In this document: piece after piece, positions 27,201-41,982 of the stretch | Position numbering within the stretch: position 1 is the first letter of the stretch | Layout of the letters: every line of letters starts with the position of its first letter | NCBI RefSeq assembly: GCF_037042795.1 | Contig: NC_089648.1 | Location: 52,106,201-52,170,200 of the forward strand | DNA: 64,000 nt | From: Molothrus aeneus | Taxonomy: Eukaryota > Chordata > Aves > Passeriformes > Icteridae | Direction of reading: 5' to 3' | Notes under the pieces: model-generated | The model's input: the letters and a program-made list of their open reading frames with translations, nothing else | What the model was told of the DNA's origin: nothing | Database searches by the model: none | Translations under genes and position numbers: made by a program

Positions 27201-30200
27201 AGTCTTGGTCAATATGAGGTTCAAAACCATTGAAGAAAAAAGAACTACAATCCAAGCTGCCATGTGCAAGCTAACAAAGCACTGAAATTAAATAGCTCAA
27301 AAAATATTTAAATTGGATTGCTCAAAAATATCTGAAATTGTTCAAACACAAATCACAGATTTAAAAAGCAGTGCCTCCTTTAAACATACTTCCATATAGG
27401 TATACTGTGGAAAAAAAAATCAAAAAATATTAAAAAATCATATGCATAAACCGGTTAGAACATATACATACATGTAAGACTAACTGATTTTTTTGGTACT
27501 TAAGATATTTTTAATACAAGCTAAATAAGTAACCATTTTTTCTTAAACTAGTAATGCATCATCACTGCGTATTCATAAGAACCTTTTTGTATAAGTAGAA
27601 ACTGTCTTCTTGAGATAATCCTTTCTAATTTTAAAAAAGTGCATGACATCAGACTTCTAAAGCATACAGGGATGGGGATTCGTAAGAAAAGAGAGATTCC
27701 TCCAGCACCCAACTCCTCGGATTTCCACAGCAGCGCAGATTACAAGCCTTGAACGCATGTACTGTTTGAATATAATTCTACTGCATAGTTACTATGGCAG
27801 CAGATTACAAAATTGAGGTTTTTGTGGTTTAGGTTTTGGTTTTTTTGCAAATATGGAAACTAGCAAGACTAGGAGGTAAATAACAGAACTGATGAAAAAT
27901 GAACTTGGTGTATCTTTTTCTGCAAATTGGCAAAAAAAAAAAATCAAACACTGTGGAAGAGACATTCTATACCCTTCGGTAATCCTTTGCTTAATTTTTA
28001 ATCTATACAGAAATCTCCACAGCATTCCTGCAAGGAGTGCAGAACACCAGAACAGCAGCAGCTGCAAGTTACATGCTGATCATTAAGCATATCATCACCA
28101 GGTTATCATTAAAACCAGGCTCCTGACAAAGTCAGTCGGGAGTCTTGCTCTCTCAAGAAAAATTGACAGAAATGCTTTTGTAGACAGTGTTCAGAAAGAA
28201 GCCTCCTAAACATAGTGAAAGATAAGCACCCTTTTTCCAGTTTCTTCATGTTTCAGAAAGAGAGACACACTTTTTTTTTTAAATTTTTTTTTTGCATGGT
28301 GCAAGGTATTCTCTCCTACAGATTCCAGAAGACAGAAATTCACGAGCAATGGATTTTGCCAAGGAGTGATGCCAGACTCTTGGGTCTTTTAAGATATAGT
28401 TACAATGAAATCTAGGGACCCCATCATGTCTTCTGGTTTCCTGTTAACAGACATGCACACGTTTAATAGAAATGCTGGTCAATTCTAAACACGAGGCTAA
28501 GGGGAAGAAGTCACTTCCTCACTTTTCAGTTTCCTCGGCATTTATCCCAGCAACTTCATCAATGCTCAGCTTTCTTCAAACACAGCAGAGCTGCTGCATT
28601 TTGAGTGATGCCCACAGCCACGTGGTTGGCAACATGCCGATGCTTATATCTCTGGTTTTGGCTGTTTATCTTAAATGCTGTATAAGTTTACCAGAAAACA
28701 TACAAGTGGAAATGGGCTAAAGTAATACATTTTCCTGCTATACAGGTGTCCATTCTTTCCTTCACATGCACTTTAGCACACACTTGTAGAAAGGAAGCCA
28801 GAGACTACTGAAAATGCATAGGCATTGTTGCATAGGCATTCTGTTGCAATGACCAAACTCAGGTGCATTTAAAGGACCCAAGCCCACTTTTCTTGAATTC
28901 AGAACAAAAGATTTCCACAAGCTTCACAGTTTGGTCAAGCTGAACTGACATCAAACCAGAGCAGAACACTATATGAATGAAAGACGCTTTCTAAATCAAG
29001 TGTGAAATCAAGCAAGAGGAGAAACAGCTGCAACATTTCACTTGGAAGCAAAAAATCCCCATCCCAACCAGTCAGAGGATGCTCCCTTTCCGCTGGGAAC
29101 TGTGTCAAAGCTCCTACAACATAAAATATGTAGAATCAAATGCAAAAGTGATTCTCCTAGTATTGATCTGTTATTATCAATCAGTCATAACAACTCATCA
29201 TAAGGTTTGAGTGGAGAAAGGTAGGGGTTTCTTTGATACCATATTTAAAAATAATGGGAAAAAAAACCAGTAAGAAATAACTGAACCTTATAAAAATCTG
29301 ATTTCCTTATTTCCCATTCCATGAATTCAGAACTGGGAATAATTACCTGTTACTTGCTTGTCTGGAAGAGAAGGGATTGGAATGGCTAATCCAAATTTAA
29401 CCAGGAGCCGCTCATACAGCCAGTCAAAGTGCTTGTATCTGTGGTTGACAGACCGATTAGTGTTCTGGAAGAGAAACACAACTCTGAACTTGGACAGGCA
29501 GCTACACACAGTCACATGAAACAAGCATGACCAGAATGGTAACCACATGGAATGTAAATAAAATTTATGAATTAGAGCCTTAATACAGAAGAACTTGAAA
29601 TTCTAGAAGAAAGCAAATCCTTGGGGTAAAAAAATATGACAACTACCACTTACTCTTAAAATGCCCTTACCAAGTCACACAATTTCTATTTCTATATGAC
29701 ACATATTTGTGAGACAAAAGATCCTGTTTCAGATACACTTACAGTGCAGGTCAGCTGATACTCAATGTAGCTCTTGAGACCATACATTTTAGAACCTTTC
29801 TTGGGATCTGCCACCACACAGTCAAATGTAGAGGTAGGATACACCCACATTGGGCCATAATCACCAATCTGTAAGAAATTGCAAATATTATCTTTTAATA
29901 CATCATGTTGCACAAGCTAAAAACAAGGAGATAAATATCTTCTCTCTTCACTTGAGAGCTTCCATTGATTTCAGTGAGAGGCTGAGAGTCTGGAAACAGA
30001 GAGGCTTCTTGCAATCAGGGACAAAAGACTGCAGCTGACTTTATCTTGTGTATTTTACAGTTTTTCACAAATAACAAAGGAATGGCGAATTCTAGGACTA
30101 TTTCAACCACATTTTGCTAGAACAGCATATAGACAGAAGAGTTTGGTTTTCAGATCAGAAAGTGACCTGACCATCAGGACTGAGCATTGTAAACCTCTAC

Positions 30201-33200
30201 AAATGTAGCTCTTACATGTAACTATCTAGATAATGAATAGACAATGTAACGCATTTGCTCTGCATCCCAATCCCAAAAAGGCAGATATTCATCACAAGTA
30301 TGCAGATAAAGCATGAGGAAAAAAGTACTGAAAAGAATAATCATCATCACACTTATGATTTTTATTATGGCAGTTCTATTTCCAATTATGTGTTCATTAT
30401 CAGTTTCTTCTGACCCAAACATATATAGCAACCTTGAGGATAAAAGTTCAGTAAAGAAAACAGGGAAAGGTGAGGAGGATTATAAAACCCAACCAACCAA
30501 CAAAACCCAGCCAACCAAGAAAAAGAAAACCAAAAGAACCTGTACCACCCACACAGAAAAATTATACACAACCCCAGCTTACAATTATGGGAATTTTTTC
30601 TTTGGGTTTTGCTAGCTGCTTTGCCAATAGATACTGTTCCATTCCAGGTTTTGCAAATCCAGGAAACCTAGCAATAAAATGAGGTGATTAGTTAATTCTC
30701 CTTTCTTTGACATATGCAGAACTACCTGCCATTACAGGAAAAAAACCCTAAATATTTCTCAAGTATAGAAAAAAGTTTACGTGAATTACTGTAACAATTT
30801 TGTGTGTGTCCTGTGTGTCTGTGTGTGTAATAGGCCCCTTCTTGCAGAGCAAAGTTGTTATTCCTGCTCTGCTGACCATCATACCAAACATAACAGGACG
30901 TCACAAAGAATCATCTATCACTCCTCTGCAGCCTCACCCTCTCAGGAAACACCACACACAGACAGATGCTCATGCACCTGAGATTTCAAATTACAAGAAT
31001 TCAATCATCTGAAAGAATCATAACAAAAGATCGACCAAGAGCTTCTAAAAATGAGTTATCTTAAATAATTTATCCACCAATTAAAAGGAAGCCAAACAAT
31101 CACTATAATATTCTAAAAGTCTTACAAAATGTCTTATAAAAAGTAAATGGTGGTCCTCTTTCTAATTAGGAAGATAATTAGCCCTTGCAGTACTGCCAAA
31201 CTGCTTGCAGAAATATGAGCAGTAAAGCAGGACTTACTCCATGGACAAAAAAATCTCTTATAAAAGGTATTTTTCTGAGTTTACAACAAGTAAACAATGA
31301 TGTACAGGTACTCATGCAACACTGGACATAAAAACCCACTGATGAACAAAATTAACTAGTCATGCAGAGACTGTTGATTTTAGTTAGATACCCAAGGAAC
31401 CATTATTCTACAATCTTTTTCCATCCTGCTTTCATCTATTCAGAGATTACCACACACTAGCTCTCAGAGTAACAGCAGCTTTAGAACAAACAAATATTAA
31501 GCTACAACATGAGACAATGCTAGTATAACCCTGAAAAAGCTTGATGCTACTGTAGAATTTTTATCTATAAAATCAAACTTTCTGTGGCTCAAGAATCAAC
31601 ATGGAAGATGCACAAACACAATAGAACAGAACTTTTCCCCACCAGGAACTAAGATTGCTCAAGAACACTGGGGCAGGATCTCTGATCAGCTTCTACTGTA
31701 TGAACAAGTCATCCACCACCTTCGACTTTCATTAAGAACAAACTGTCAAACACAGTTAAATTTCAAAGACTTGAAGCTCAGGCATTGTGAAAGTGTCATC
31801 TGCCTGTATGACCCCTTCAAAAATTACAGAGCTTTGTCATGTACTTTCAAGCTTTCAGGGATCTGTGTCCACTGCTTGCTTAAGGAATATGGTGAACTAC
31901 AAATCCACCTTCTCTTCTGCCCCAAAACTGTAATTTACATTGCTTATTTCAAGGATGTTGAATTTACACATCTTGACAAATTCCAATTCTCTTCAATATA
32001 TACACATTTCCCCTGTATTTTCCATTACTTGTTAAGTGGTAACTTCATAGCAGCTGCACGAGAATTTCCACGCTGGACCCCCCCAGCCTCTGATGCCTCA
32101 GTCTCCTTGTAACCAAGGTAAGATGGTGAAGTTGATTTTGGGTCATCCCAGTCATCATCCCAATCATCGTCATCAGCAGCTGCTGAAGTACAGGAGGGAT
32201 CAGGGGACAGGGAAAGGAGAAAGTTACATAGTTTCTCTTCAAAAGCAGAAGCATGTACTTCAGCACTCACATACATATAATCAACGAGGTAAATATATGA
32301 AAATGTCTTTCAGCCTTCTATTTTACTATTCCTCCTCAATTAGCACTATCTCCATCAAATACAACCTGCAAAGCAGTGCACTAAAAATCCACTGAGGAAG
32401 AAGAAAATAAAGAAAAAAAATAAAGAAGAGATGATGGTGTGTTAAGATGAACTCAATTGTGTTCCATATTCATAGACTCCAAGTTAGCATTCCTCAGTTA
32501 TGGGTTCTTCCCTTAATTTAGACTGTTACTACAAAAGGTAGAGAAGCCTTCTGAAAAGCTAGTCACTTCTTAAAATTAAAGATTTAAGAGACTATTCCTT
32601 CAAAGGCCTGAGAGCACAAATTCAAGGGAGTTTAAAAGTTCGTTATGCAAGCTGAACAACATGCCTGAGAATAGATCATGTACGTACAAGACTTTGGTTT
32701 GTCAGATTTCCATAAAAGTTTGAGGTGTTTGTTACTGTGGAACCAATTTTTTTTAATTATTTAATTTTTTTAAACCCCTACTAATTTAGTGTCCAGCTTA
32801 CCCACATGGCAATGTGCTATTAGGAAACTGGTTTGGTTTTGTTTTTTTAAATAAACCATGGTCTATAGTTATGAAAAATTAAATAATTCTTACCTCTACT
32901 GTCCACCTACCCTAATTTATTAAGGGAAAAAAAGAGCATTATTAGCACACCTGGTCCTTGATATGCCTGTGGATGACCAAATGCTGCTGCTGCCTCCCAG
33001 TTATTTGAAGCACTGCTCCTCTGGCCAGGTGCACTTTCAGGTTTCGCTGCCCAGCTGTCAACAGCATTTCCATTATCCCAGTTCCCAGACTTCCCAACGT
33101 TCCAGCTGGACCAAGGATCATTGGCAATGCTTGCCTACATTGTATGAAGACAAAAGTAAAGAAGAATTGCTGAAGAAATGACCAACAACCAGATACTTTC

Positions 33201-36200
33201 CTCTTGAAGTCTTTCACCTCCTGTTGGTAGGCTGAGTTTGCATTCAGCACTTCACTTGGATTTAGAAGCAGCTGCCAAATCTTGCATTTCCAGCTACACA
33301 ACTCTTGCATGCAGCAAGCACTGGGAAGAACTGCTCAGCTTTCCAGCAATGTGACACCAATACATACTAATAAGAGTGCTTCTCCTCAGGGTAACTAAAT
33401 TATTTGTTGCAACAGTATTAGGAAGCAATCTCAGCCATGGTAATTATTTTACACTGACACCTTAATAAGTATGGTACTTGTGAACTATTAATTACCTAAA
33501 GCCATGGGCTAATTAGCACATTTAAAACCAGAACTCAGAAGTCAAGAATTAGGTTTTTGTAAATACTTATTTTATCAAACTTAGATTAGTGGCTTTACTA
33601 AAAGCAAATAATAAATTGCCCATCCACACCATCACTACTGGTGTGGCAGTTAGGGAGTTAAAGCCTAACCTGATGAGCTTCCCTGTCAGAGCTTAACTCA
33701 TTCACAGTGAAGATGGGGGAAGAAAACAGACATCTGCCAGGGAACAGTCTGGTATCTCCCTGCAGACCTACTCTCTCAGCATAAGCTTGTGGTGAAGGCA
33801 CTCACACACCCCCTTCTGCCAATGCTGTTGTGGAGGTGGAAACCTCAGCGAAGGAGTGCAGAGCAGACATGCTAAGTGCTGCATTTGGCAAGTTCATCTT
33901 GGCTTAATAGCTTAGCATCCTGCTCAGCTCCTTGATTTTAACAGTACACTTTGAAAAAGCATTGACTAGTTAAGTGTAGTCTACTCCAGACACTTAGTGC
34001 AGAGACTTGCCGGCAGAAAGAAAAACTGCACACATATCGAAACCCACACACCCGAAGTGTAGGAGGAAGAAAGAGAAGAGGAAGGAAAGCAAACAAAGCT
34101 GAGAAGGCTTGTTTTGTTCAGCAGAGGGAGAAACTGAGTTTTGTAAAAAGAAGTCTCAAATCCTACTGATGCTAGTTCATTATTTTTACCATGAAGAAGC
34201 ATATAAAAGAAAAAGTGCCTTATATAAATTAATTACTATTAGACTACAACATTTACATGTATCTTAGAACATTTGCCAATACAGGAAATTTAATAAAACT
34301 CCCACTAAAAATTAAATTATTATCTGCAAAAATGTTGCATAAGTGTCTTACACAAAAAAGATACAGCTACTCCACATCCCAATTTTTTCCACTAAATATT
34401 CTTTCATCTCATTTTAACTTTGATATTCTACTTAGGAATAAGAAGTCTCCCTTCAGTTTTTCCTTAAATAAAGTCATCTGACAGTCAGATTTCATAGACA
34501 GTATCAAATCATAAAGACTCAAAAATTATGTTATTACATAACACCTTTATATATTTAGGTTCACAACTCCTTACAGGATGTGGAAATTAAGACCAAGCCC
34601 CCAAGCTGGGGAGAAAAATCACCATTCACAAGACTCACAAGCATCAGTAGGTCTCTAGGAATTGAGAGAGAGAGACAGATTATGTGGAAAGCTTCTATAG
34701 TGATAGCTTGGGAATTTTTTATTTTTTTTTTGAGAATGAAACTGATGCAAGAACATTATTCCCTGAGGGAGCAACACTCTTGGATAGCTGATACCCAGTG
34801 CTACTTCGAGCAAATTACAAAGATAGGAAGAGAGCAGACTGGTGTAAGCTATCTTCCTATTTCAAAGAGAAATGACCACATGTGGCATTAGCCAGAGCTC
34901 ATTCCTGGCTAAATGAAAACACACAGGGCTGGGGCCCAACCACATGGAAAAGCATGCTTGATTCTAACATAACTTGGAGCACCTAGAAAAGACTAGTCTG
35001 CATAATATTAATGCGCCAATACTTCTGCAATATATGTTTTGCTGATCACTAGCAAATGAAAGTCCAGAAGTGGCATGATCACCAAAAGACTGAGTAAAGT
35101 TTTCCTCTTTTCTGTAGTAGTTCATATGAAATCTGGTACATGAGTAAATGGTAAAGAAACCTTAAAATCTGCTGCAAAAAAAGAGGAGGGCAATAATATT
35201 GACACTACTAAAGAATGACTGTCAAGAGCAATCATCACATTCACAGACAAATGCTGATATACACAGATGCTGTACAGCAAAGGGAAATGTATTACTTAAA
35301 TTGTGCTCCCAGATGTCTTATCTCCATGTACCTAGGTGGAAGCACTCTTCAAATCAGAACAATTTACTTCTAAAGTGTCCAAGAAAGCTGTGGGGTAAGC
35401 TCTTACCCCTAGGTGTATCACCTATAGGCTATAAAAGGGGTGGAATATACTATTCTCCCCTCTGTTCCTTTCAGCCAAAGGATCCCCATTTCTTCTGAAG
35501 CACTGGGGAAGAGAGTAATAGATGGCTTAGGAACCTATAGATCACAACTTTCAAGGAGCACTTACAGGACCCTCTTCAACTTTCTTGAAATGTTTTCCTA
35601 CATGCACACATACTGTGGACACTCCTAAGTGGCAGTCAACAATCAGAAAACATGGAGAAGGGCTCAGGAATCAGGCCTGCCATCCTCAAGGTCTTGGAGC
35701 ATCATGGAGGACCAACTAAAGACACAGCAATTATTAAAAAGGTCATCTCAGCCCCAGTGAGCAGTTCTGTACATTTCAGCCACTGACAATCTTCATACAA
35801 GAAACCATTTGTGTGGCCTAGCCCTGGCTGAATAAACCCTAATTAAACCTCAAGTATTTTGCATCAAGCCACGTTCTTACAGCTTTAGTTTTCCATAACT
35901 GAAATTGATAATCCCCTGGTATTTCCTTAGTGAAGAAAGGTGAAGAGCCCTTGCAACAAGCTGATATTTAGTCAATATAATTTGATACAGCACATCTAAT
36001 ATCCAAGTATTCAAGCCTTCTCAAATGTACACAAAAAGAATTGCCACACCCCACAACTAAGAAATTGATCAGCCTTCAAATTAAACATTGCAACTCCTTG
36101 CTCCCCAAGGTACATCAGCCATAGCACATTTTCCAAAGACTGATCAGGAGAGCAGAGCTCAGCCCATGGGTGATTCAAACAAGAGAGATTAAATTTAAGG

Positions 36201-39200
36201 ATAAACTGAGATTAAATTTAAGGATAAACTCCTAAAAGGCAGCTGATTCACCCTTATGTAGACTATTAGGTACTTGCTCACTCCTACCGTCCTAGGAGTA
36301 AAAACAAGACAAAAGGGCTGTGTTGGGAACTGACAACAGAGGGAACTATTGCTGAATGTTCTAAGAGAATTCCACTAAGGGCAGATTCAAGCTCACTACA
36401 GGAACAGATCACTACTGGTGGGGCCTGGAGGATGGGAAGAGAAGCCTAGTATGTTTTTAAAGATCTAATAATAGTTGAATGAGAAAAAATTCCACCACAA
36501 CAGAAAAATCCTCAGCTTGGAAGCGGAATGTCAGTATCTTTACCAAAAGAATAATGAATTAAATAGGAGAAGTGACATATTTGCTCTTTTCCAGAGAATT
36601 CAAAGCTATTGTAAAGACAGTAAAGCTAAGATGAGGCACTGAGGTATCTCTCTGTCCTGGCTAAAAATCTTTATTTGCTCTCCTGGCCAACTAATTTGTT
36701 TCTGGCAGACTCCTTCCTCATATTAATGCATGCCCCTGATGGACAAATAGGTCCACTCTACTGCTGAAGGACAAAAGCCAAAACAAATACAATGTTCAGA
36801 TGGTAAAACTAATTTAGGTACCCAGAAAGACCTAGGTGAAGTGTGCCATCAAAAATAATGACCTCCAACTGTAAGAAATACATCTTGAAATCTACTCAGA
36901 GACAGAAGCCATGCTGAAGCAGTGAGTAGCAAAAGTAAGCCTGATCAGATCAAGGGAAGTTCAGGACAGCCAAAGCTGAAATGAGAAGTGTTATGCTCTT
37001 GAAGAGGGGTTTAAAAGAGACAGACAGCACAGAGCAATGGCAGAAAACACAAGAAAAGTCAAGGTGACTCAGCTCAGTAGCTCACAGGAATGAACATACC
37101 TCTCCAGTTTTATAGCTGCCTTAGTTACCTGCATGGAAACAAAGCCTTAAGCATACTCAGACATTACACTAAACTTCTTTGGATAACAGTCTCTGACAGA
37201 CACATTTAAAAAAAACCCAAACAACTGAGTATATAGACAGACACCTTAAAAATCAAGTGTTTTTCTCCATGAAGAAAGATGAAGGGCTAAAAGCCTATTC
37301 TGCAGCAATCACAGAACTGCATTCACTGTGCTGTTTAACACAGAACAAGTGTGCACATTAGCAGATAACTGAAGCAGCTGCCATACCCACAATATTTTAT
37401 GGCTAAGCTTTCTTCTTGGTAGATAATTACATTAGCATTGTGGTACAGGGCATTTCTTCCACTTCTGAAGGAAGGCTCTCTTTTCTATAGTACAACATAA
37501 ACATCCTTAAAGAAATCCTCTAGGAAAAGCAGAAGTGGAGATGGGCTGGATTTTAAAGAATAACCAACTTTATGGACTTAGATACTAGAATGTTCCCTCA
37601 GATAAATACTTGACAGCAACATGACCTCCGGAAGCAGCTGCCAAGGAAGCTGTAGTAATGCTGTTCTAGGAACCCATCTGTCTTTCAGCCACTCCTGTCT
37701 TCTCACTTCCTTCCTGAGGAAACAATCATCCAACACCTCCACTACCAACCCCACTGCCCCCTTCAAAACTCTGCACCAGAGCTGGGCTTTGCCAGCCCAC
37801 AAACAACCCAAAGCCAGACACAACTACTGGTCACTCCCTGTTTTCAGCAGGAAATAAATTTAAACTACCAGTGGACAAACTGAGATAGCAGCATGAGCAG
37901 AGCAGTTAGTCTTTTGTTCTTTTCCTGTTTCAAATTCCATTTCCTTACCTATAAGGTTATTCACAGCCAAACTGGACTAGGGGCTGCATTGCCTGTGCAC
38001 AGTGCAGACACAGAATTTCCATCTATCATCTCCTGATACAGCACAAAAAAAAATCCATCTTTGAAGTATGGAATGGTGTTTTAGAAAGATACATAATTTA
38101 GACTTGAGTAAAGAATACTGAGTGATAGGCTGAGGGGAGGGAAAACACGTCTATTGTCACCCTGACTGCTTCAGGGAAATTTTTTTTTAAATTAAAGTTT
38201 GCTTAATTTCAAATTTCAGACACTAAAAATTCTATATAATTTATTCAATGGAGTTCTCTCAGGTTTCTCTTTTTGTTACTCACACCTGCATATGTAAATG
38301 ACAATCAAGTCACTTCTTTATATCCTTGTCTTCTCTTAAGCTGATTTCAATTCTTAATGGTTTTTTATTGAAACACAGATGAGAAATTTGAGACAGTTTT
38401 CTAAATAGCAATCACAGCAATGCCAGAAAGAGAAGAAAGACTCCCTGTTCCTCTTTGATGTCGACTTGTGTCATCTAGACATCCCAGGATCCAGCTACAG
38501 AGATTAAACAAGGTTTTAGCCTTCCTTTTTGGGAAAACACTCTATTTTTGTTTGGAAACAGAGAAAGGGGTATCCCTAGTTGTCTTTTTTTTTTTTTGAG
38601 GAATTTAAGAGTGTTACTGCCTATTTTCAGTTTATCACTTTCAATTACAAATGCCCATGATTCTACTTTAAAAGAAGTGCTCAGTGAGAAAAAAACCCCA
38701 AACCAAAAACACCACCAAAAACAAACGAACAAACAAAACCCCAAAACAAACAAACAAAAAAAACTTGGGAAGGAAACAACATATTGCAGTAAGCCCCCTG
38801 CTGTGGTGCAGGGGAATGTGCAACACGTGTGTGCCACATGGCACTGTAAGTTTGCAGGTTAGCTGAAATGCTAACAATCCCAGGCATCAGTACAGGCTGG
38901 GGACTGACCTGCTGGGAAGCAGCTCTGCAGAGAAGGACCTGGAGGTCCTTGAGCATGTCCATGAGCCAGCAGTGTGTCCTGGTGGCCAAGAAGGCCAATT
39001 GCACCCTGGGTGCATTAGAAAGAGCATTGCCAGCAGATTGAGGGAGGTGATCCTGCCCCTCTGCTCAGCCCTGGTGAGGCCTCATCTGGAGAGCTGTGCC
39101 CAGTTCTGGGCTCCTCAGCAAAAGAGAGACATGGAGCCCTTGGAGCAGATCCAAAGGAGGGCTACAAAGCTGATTAAGGGACTGGAGCACCTCTCTTATG

Positions 39201-41982
39201 AGGAAAGGCTGAGGGAGCTTGGCCTGTTCAGCCTTGAGAAGAGATGACTGAGGGGACCTCATCAATGTCTATGAGTATCTGAAGGGAGGGTGCCAAGAGG
39301 ATGGGTCCAGGCTCAGTTCAGTGGTGCCCAGCAACAGGACAAGGGGCAGTGAGCAGAAACTGATGCACAGGAAGTTCCACCTGAGCAGAAGGAAGAATTT
39401 CTTTACTGTGTGAGTGACTGTGCACTGGGAACAGGTTGCCCAGAGAGGTTGTGGAGTTCTCCTCACTGGAGATAGCCAACAACCATCTGGACACAGTTCT
39501 ACACCATGTGCTCTAGGATGACCCTGCTTCAGTTGGGAGGTCAAACCAGACCCACTGTGGTCCCTTCCAGCCTGACCCATTCTGCAATTCTGTGAATCAT
39601 ACAAGGAAAAAAAGTATACCAACACTGTAAATTGTGGAAAACTCTTTCAAGAGTAATATTTTGCCTGAGGGTATGGGTGCAGATGAAGGCGACGAGTGAT
39701 CACAGTATTACACCAGTTTAACAACTTCCTGCCTAAACCTTTGCATTCCACTGGATCATCCACAAAAAAACTCAACACAACTCTATAATTGGAATTGATA
39801 AAATCACAGTCATATGTTGATGGTTATTTTTTAATATGTAAATGTGATTCAATTCAAAACAAGCAAGCCACTATTTTCAGTACTGTAGAGAAGCCATTGC
39901 CTTGAACTTTGTTTAAATGAAAGTTGGTCACAAATTCCTGTTACCAGTCTGAATGCAGGTGGTGGAGGGGAAAGAGTTGCTCTCAAATCACATGCAGCAA
40001 TAGAGGATTTTATAGTGTCATTATCTGTAACAGGAACTAGAAGTTACAACTGTAATTGTAACTCCCTTGGTGAACCTACCTGCATATTTTATATGATAAT
40101 TTAGCATACTGGTTTAACAAGACAAACTGGACCTAATCAAGTACAAGCAAGTTACATTTCCTGTGATGATACTTCTCCTTTACTACACACACAGATTCAT
40201 CAGAGAACAGAAATGTTCTCTGTTACAGGAATTTAATAACATGCATGTCAGAATTTCCACATAAGTAGAATACTGCACTTTTAATACAAGCACTGTATTT
40301 ATTTTCTTTAATCTTAGCATTTATTGCTGCTCACAGCAATTCAGGGAGGGGGAATGGGAGTTATGGTATGCAAATTTAACATTCCACCACTTCATTGCAA
40401 AAAGCCTGAAAGATATGAAGTAAAATTTTTGGAAAAACTTCCTTAGTGCTCTCCTTACGCATGTTCAACAACTTATATCTACATACCAGGTAACTTGAGT
40501 TGCCTCAGCTCCTGGACATCAAACTAAGTGTTTTCACTAACTACTCATCCTGTCTATACGCCAAGTCCCACAGCTTTCAGAAGGGAAAGGATTCTGCATA
40601 CATACGAATCCATTTATCTCACTTTGCTTCTGTGAGAGAAACTATCCCAACTGATTCCACTCTTACCGTTGGATAAAGCAATAAAAATATCAGAGGTTTC
40701 TGTTAAATGCTTCCTGACCTATCCATGAGGCCTTGCTGCTCTGCTGAAGACACAAAACATGTGGATTCTCTAGGGTCAACATGAATCAATGGAAAAATCT
40801 CTAATTCACAAAAATACTAACTCTCAGGATACTTATTTTATCCCAAACTAAGAAGAACTGTACAGTCATCTTCATCAAGAACTAGACTTAGCAGTGATTA
40901 GAGAATCAGTGTCGAGAAAAGGGAACAACTCTTCTACAAATGCAACATAGAGTTTGGTACAAGAACTATTTTTGTATCTTAAATACAGGGAAGCCACATC
41001 TACAGCCCCTACGTCAATGAAGCTGTGATCCACTTCCACCCTGAAACAGAGAAGCAGTAACCCAATTTATTTTCATTTATACATTTCTAATACTAGCTTT
41101 CTATTCAGCAGAGAAGGGAAAAAAAAGAAAGAAAGCAAAAAGGCTATACTGAGCTCTAGAAGGAAGGGAGGAGAAACCATACAAACTAAAATATACAGAA
41201 TACTAAAATTTATAGCATTTCTATCCTCTGTTCAAGGCTGCAGGTTACACAGGCTGTAAACAGCTGGACTACATTTTGGCAAGTTGTACATACAGTCTAC
41301 TTATGGACCACTCATGAAATTACTGTACAGAGAGTGTTTTAACTTCCCACAAAAAGAACTAGCTTGCGCCAATATAGTTGTAACAAAATCAAAATAATTC
41401 AGATAAACACTATCATTAAAAGAGAGATGCTACTTGTTCACAACTTTTAAAGCATTTTAGGTTAGATAAATGAAAAAATACCACAAGCTGTGGTTCAGAA
41501 TAGGGGAAGAGAGATCATTGCTGTTAAAACAGCAGTCTCTGAACCTGAAACACAAACCAAATAAATGCAAATACATCCTTAACTAGAGAAGCACTAATCT
41601 TGACCATCAGAAAAAACCCTAAACCAACCCAGCTGGAGGAGACAACTCAGAATGAATTTTACATTACTGATTGTATTTCCATACATACTTAAATTATGAA
41701 GGCTCCAAACGCCACCAAGATAATAACCTCTTCATCAACTGCAATAAGAAGCACTATCTAGAAGTGTGAAAGAGAATATCCTCTATTGCTACAGCCTCTG
41801 GAATAAACTCAGTATCAAAGAAATACTGTAAGAGAAAAACACGTGATGCATTTTACACCAAAAATTATGATCTTTTTGTTCACTATTTGATAGGTTCACT
41901 TGGCTTAAACTGACAAAATTAATATTCATTTCACTGCCATTATTATTCCAATACCAACAGAGTCTACAGGTAACTTACTTTA

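Noticed and set aside
32093..32395. Plus-strand 100-codon frame over exon 6
   Set aside because: Antisense shadow of the SNX9 exon 6 coding sequence on the minus strand.
38475..39004. Several overlapping Phe/Val/Cys-rich or Lys/Asn-rich frames
   Set aside because: Products of the A/C-rich tract and the CR1 element, not genes.
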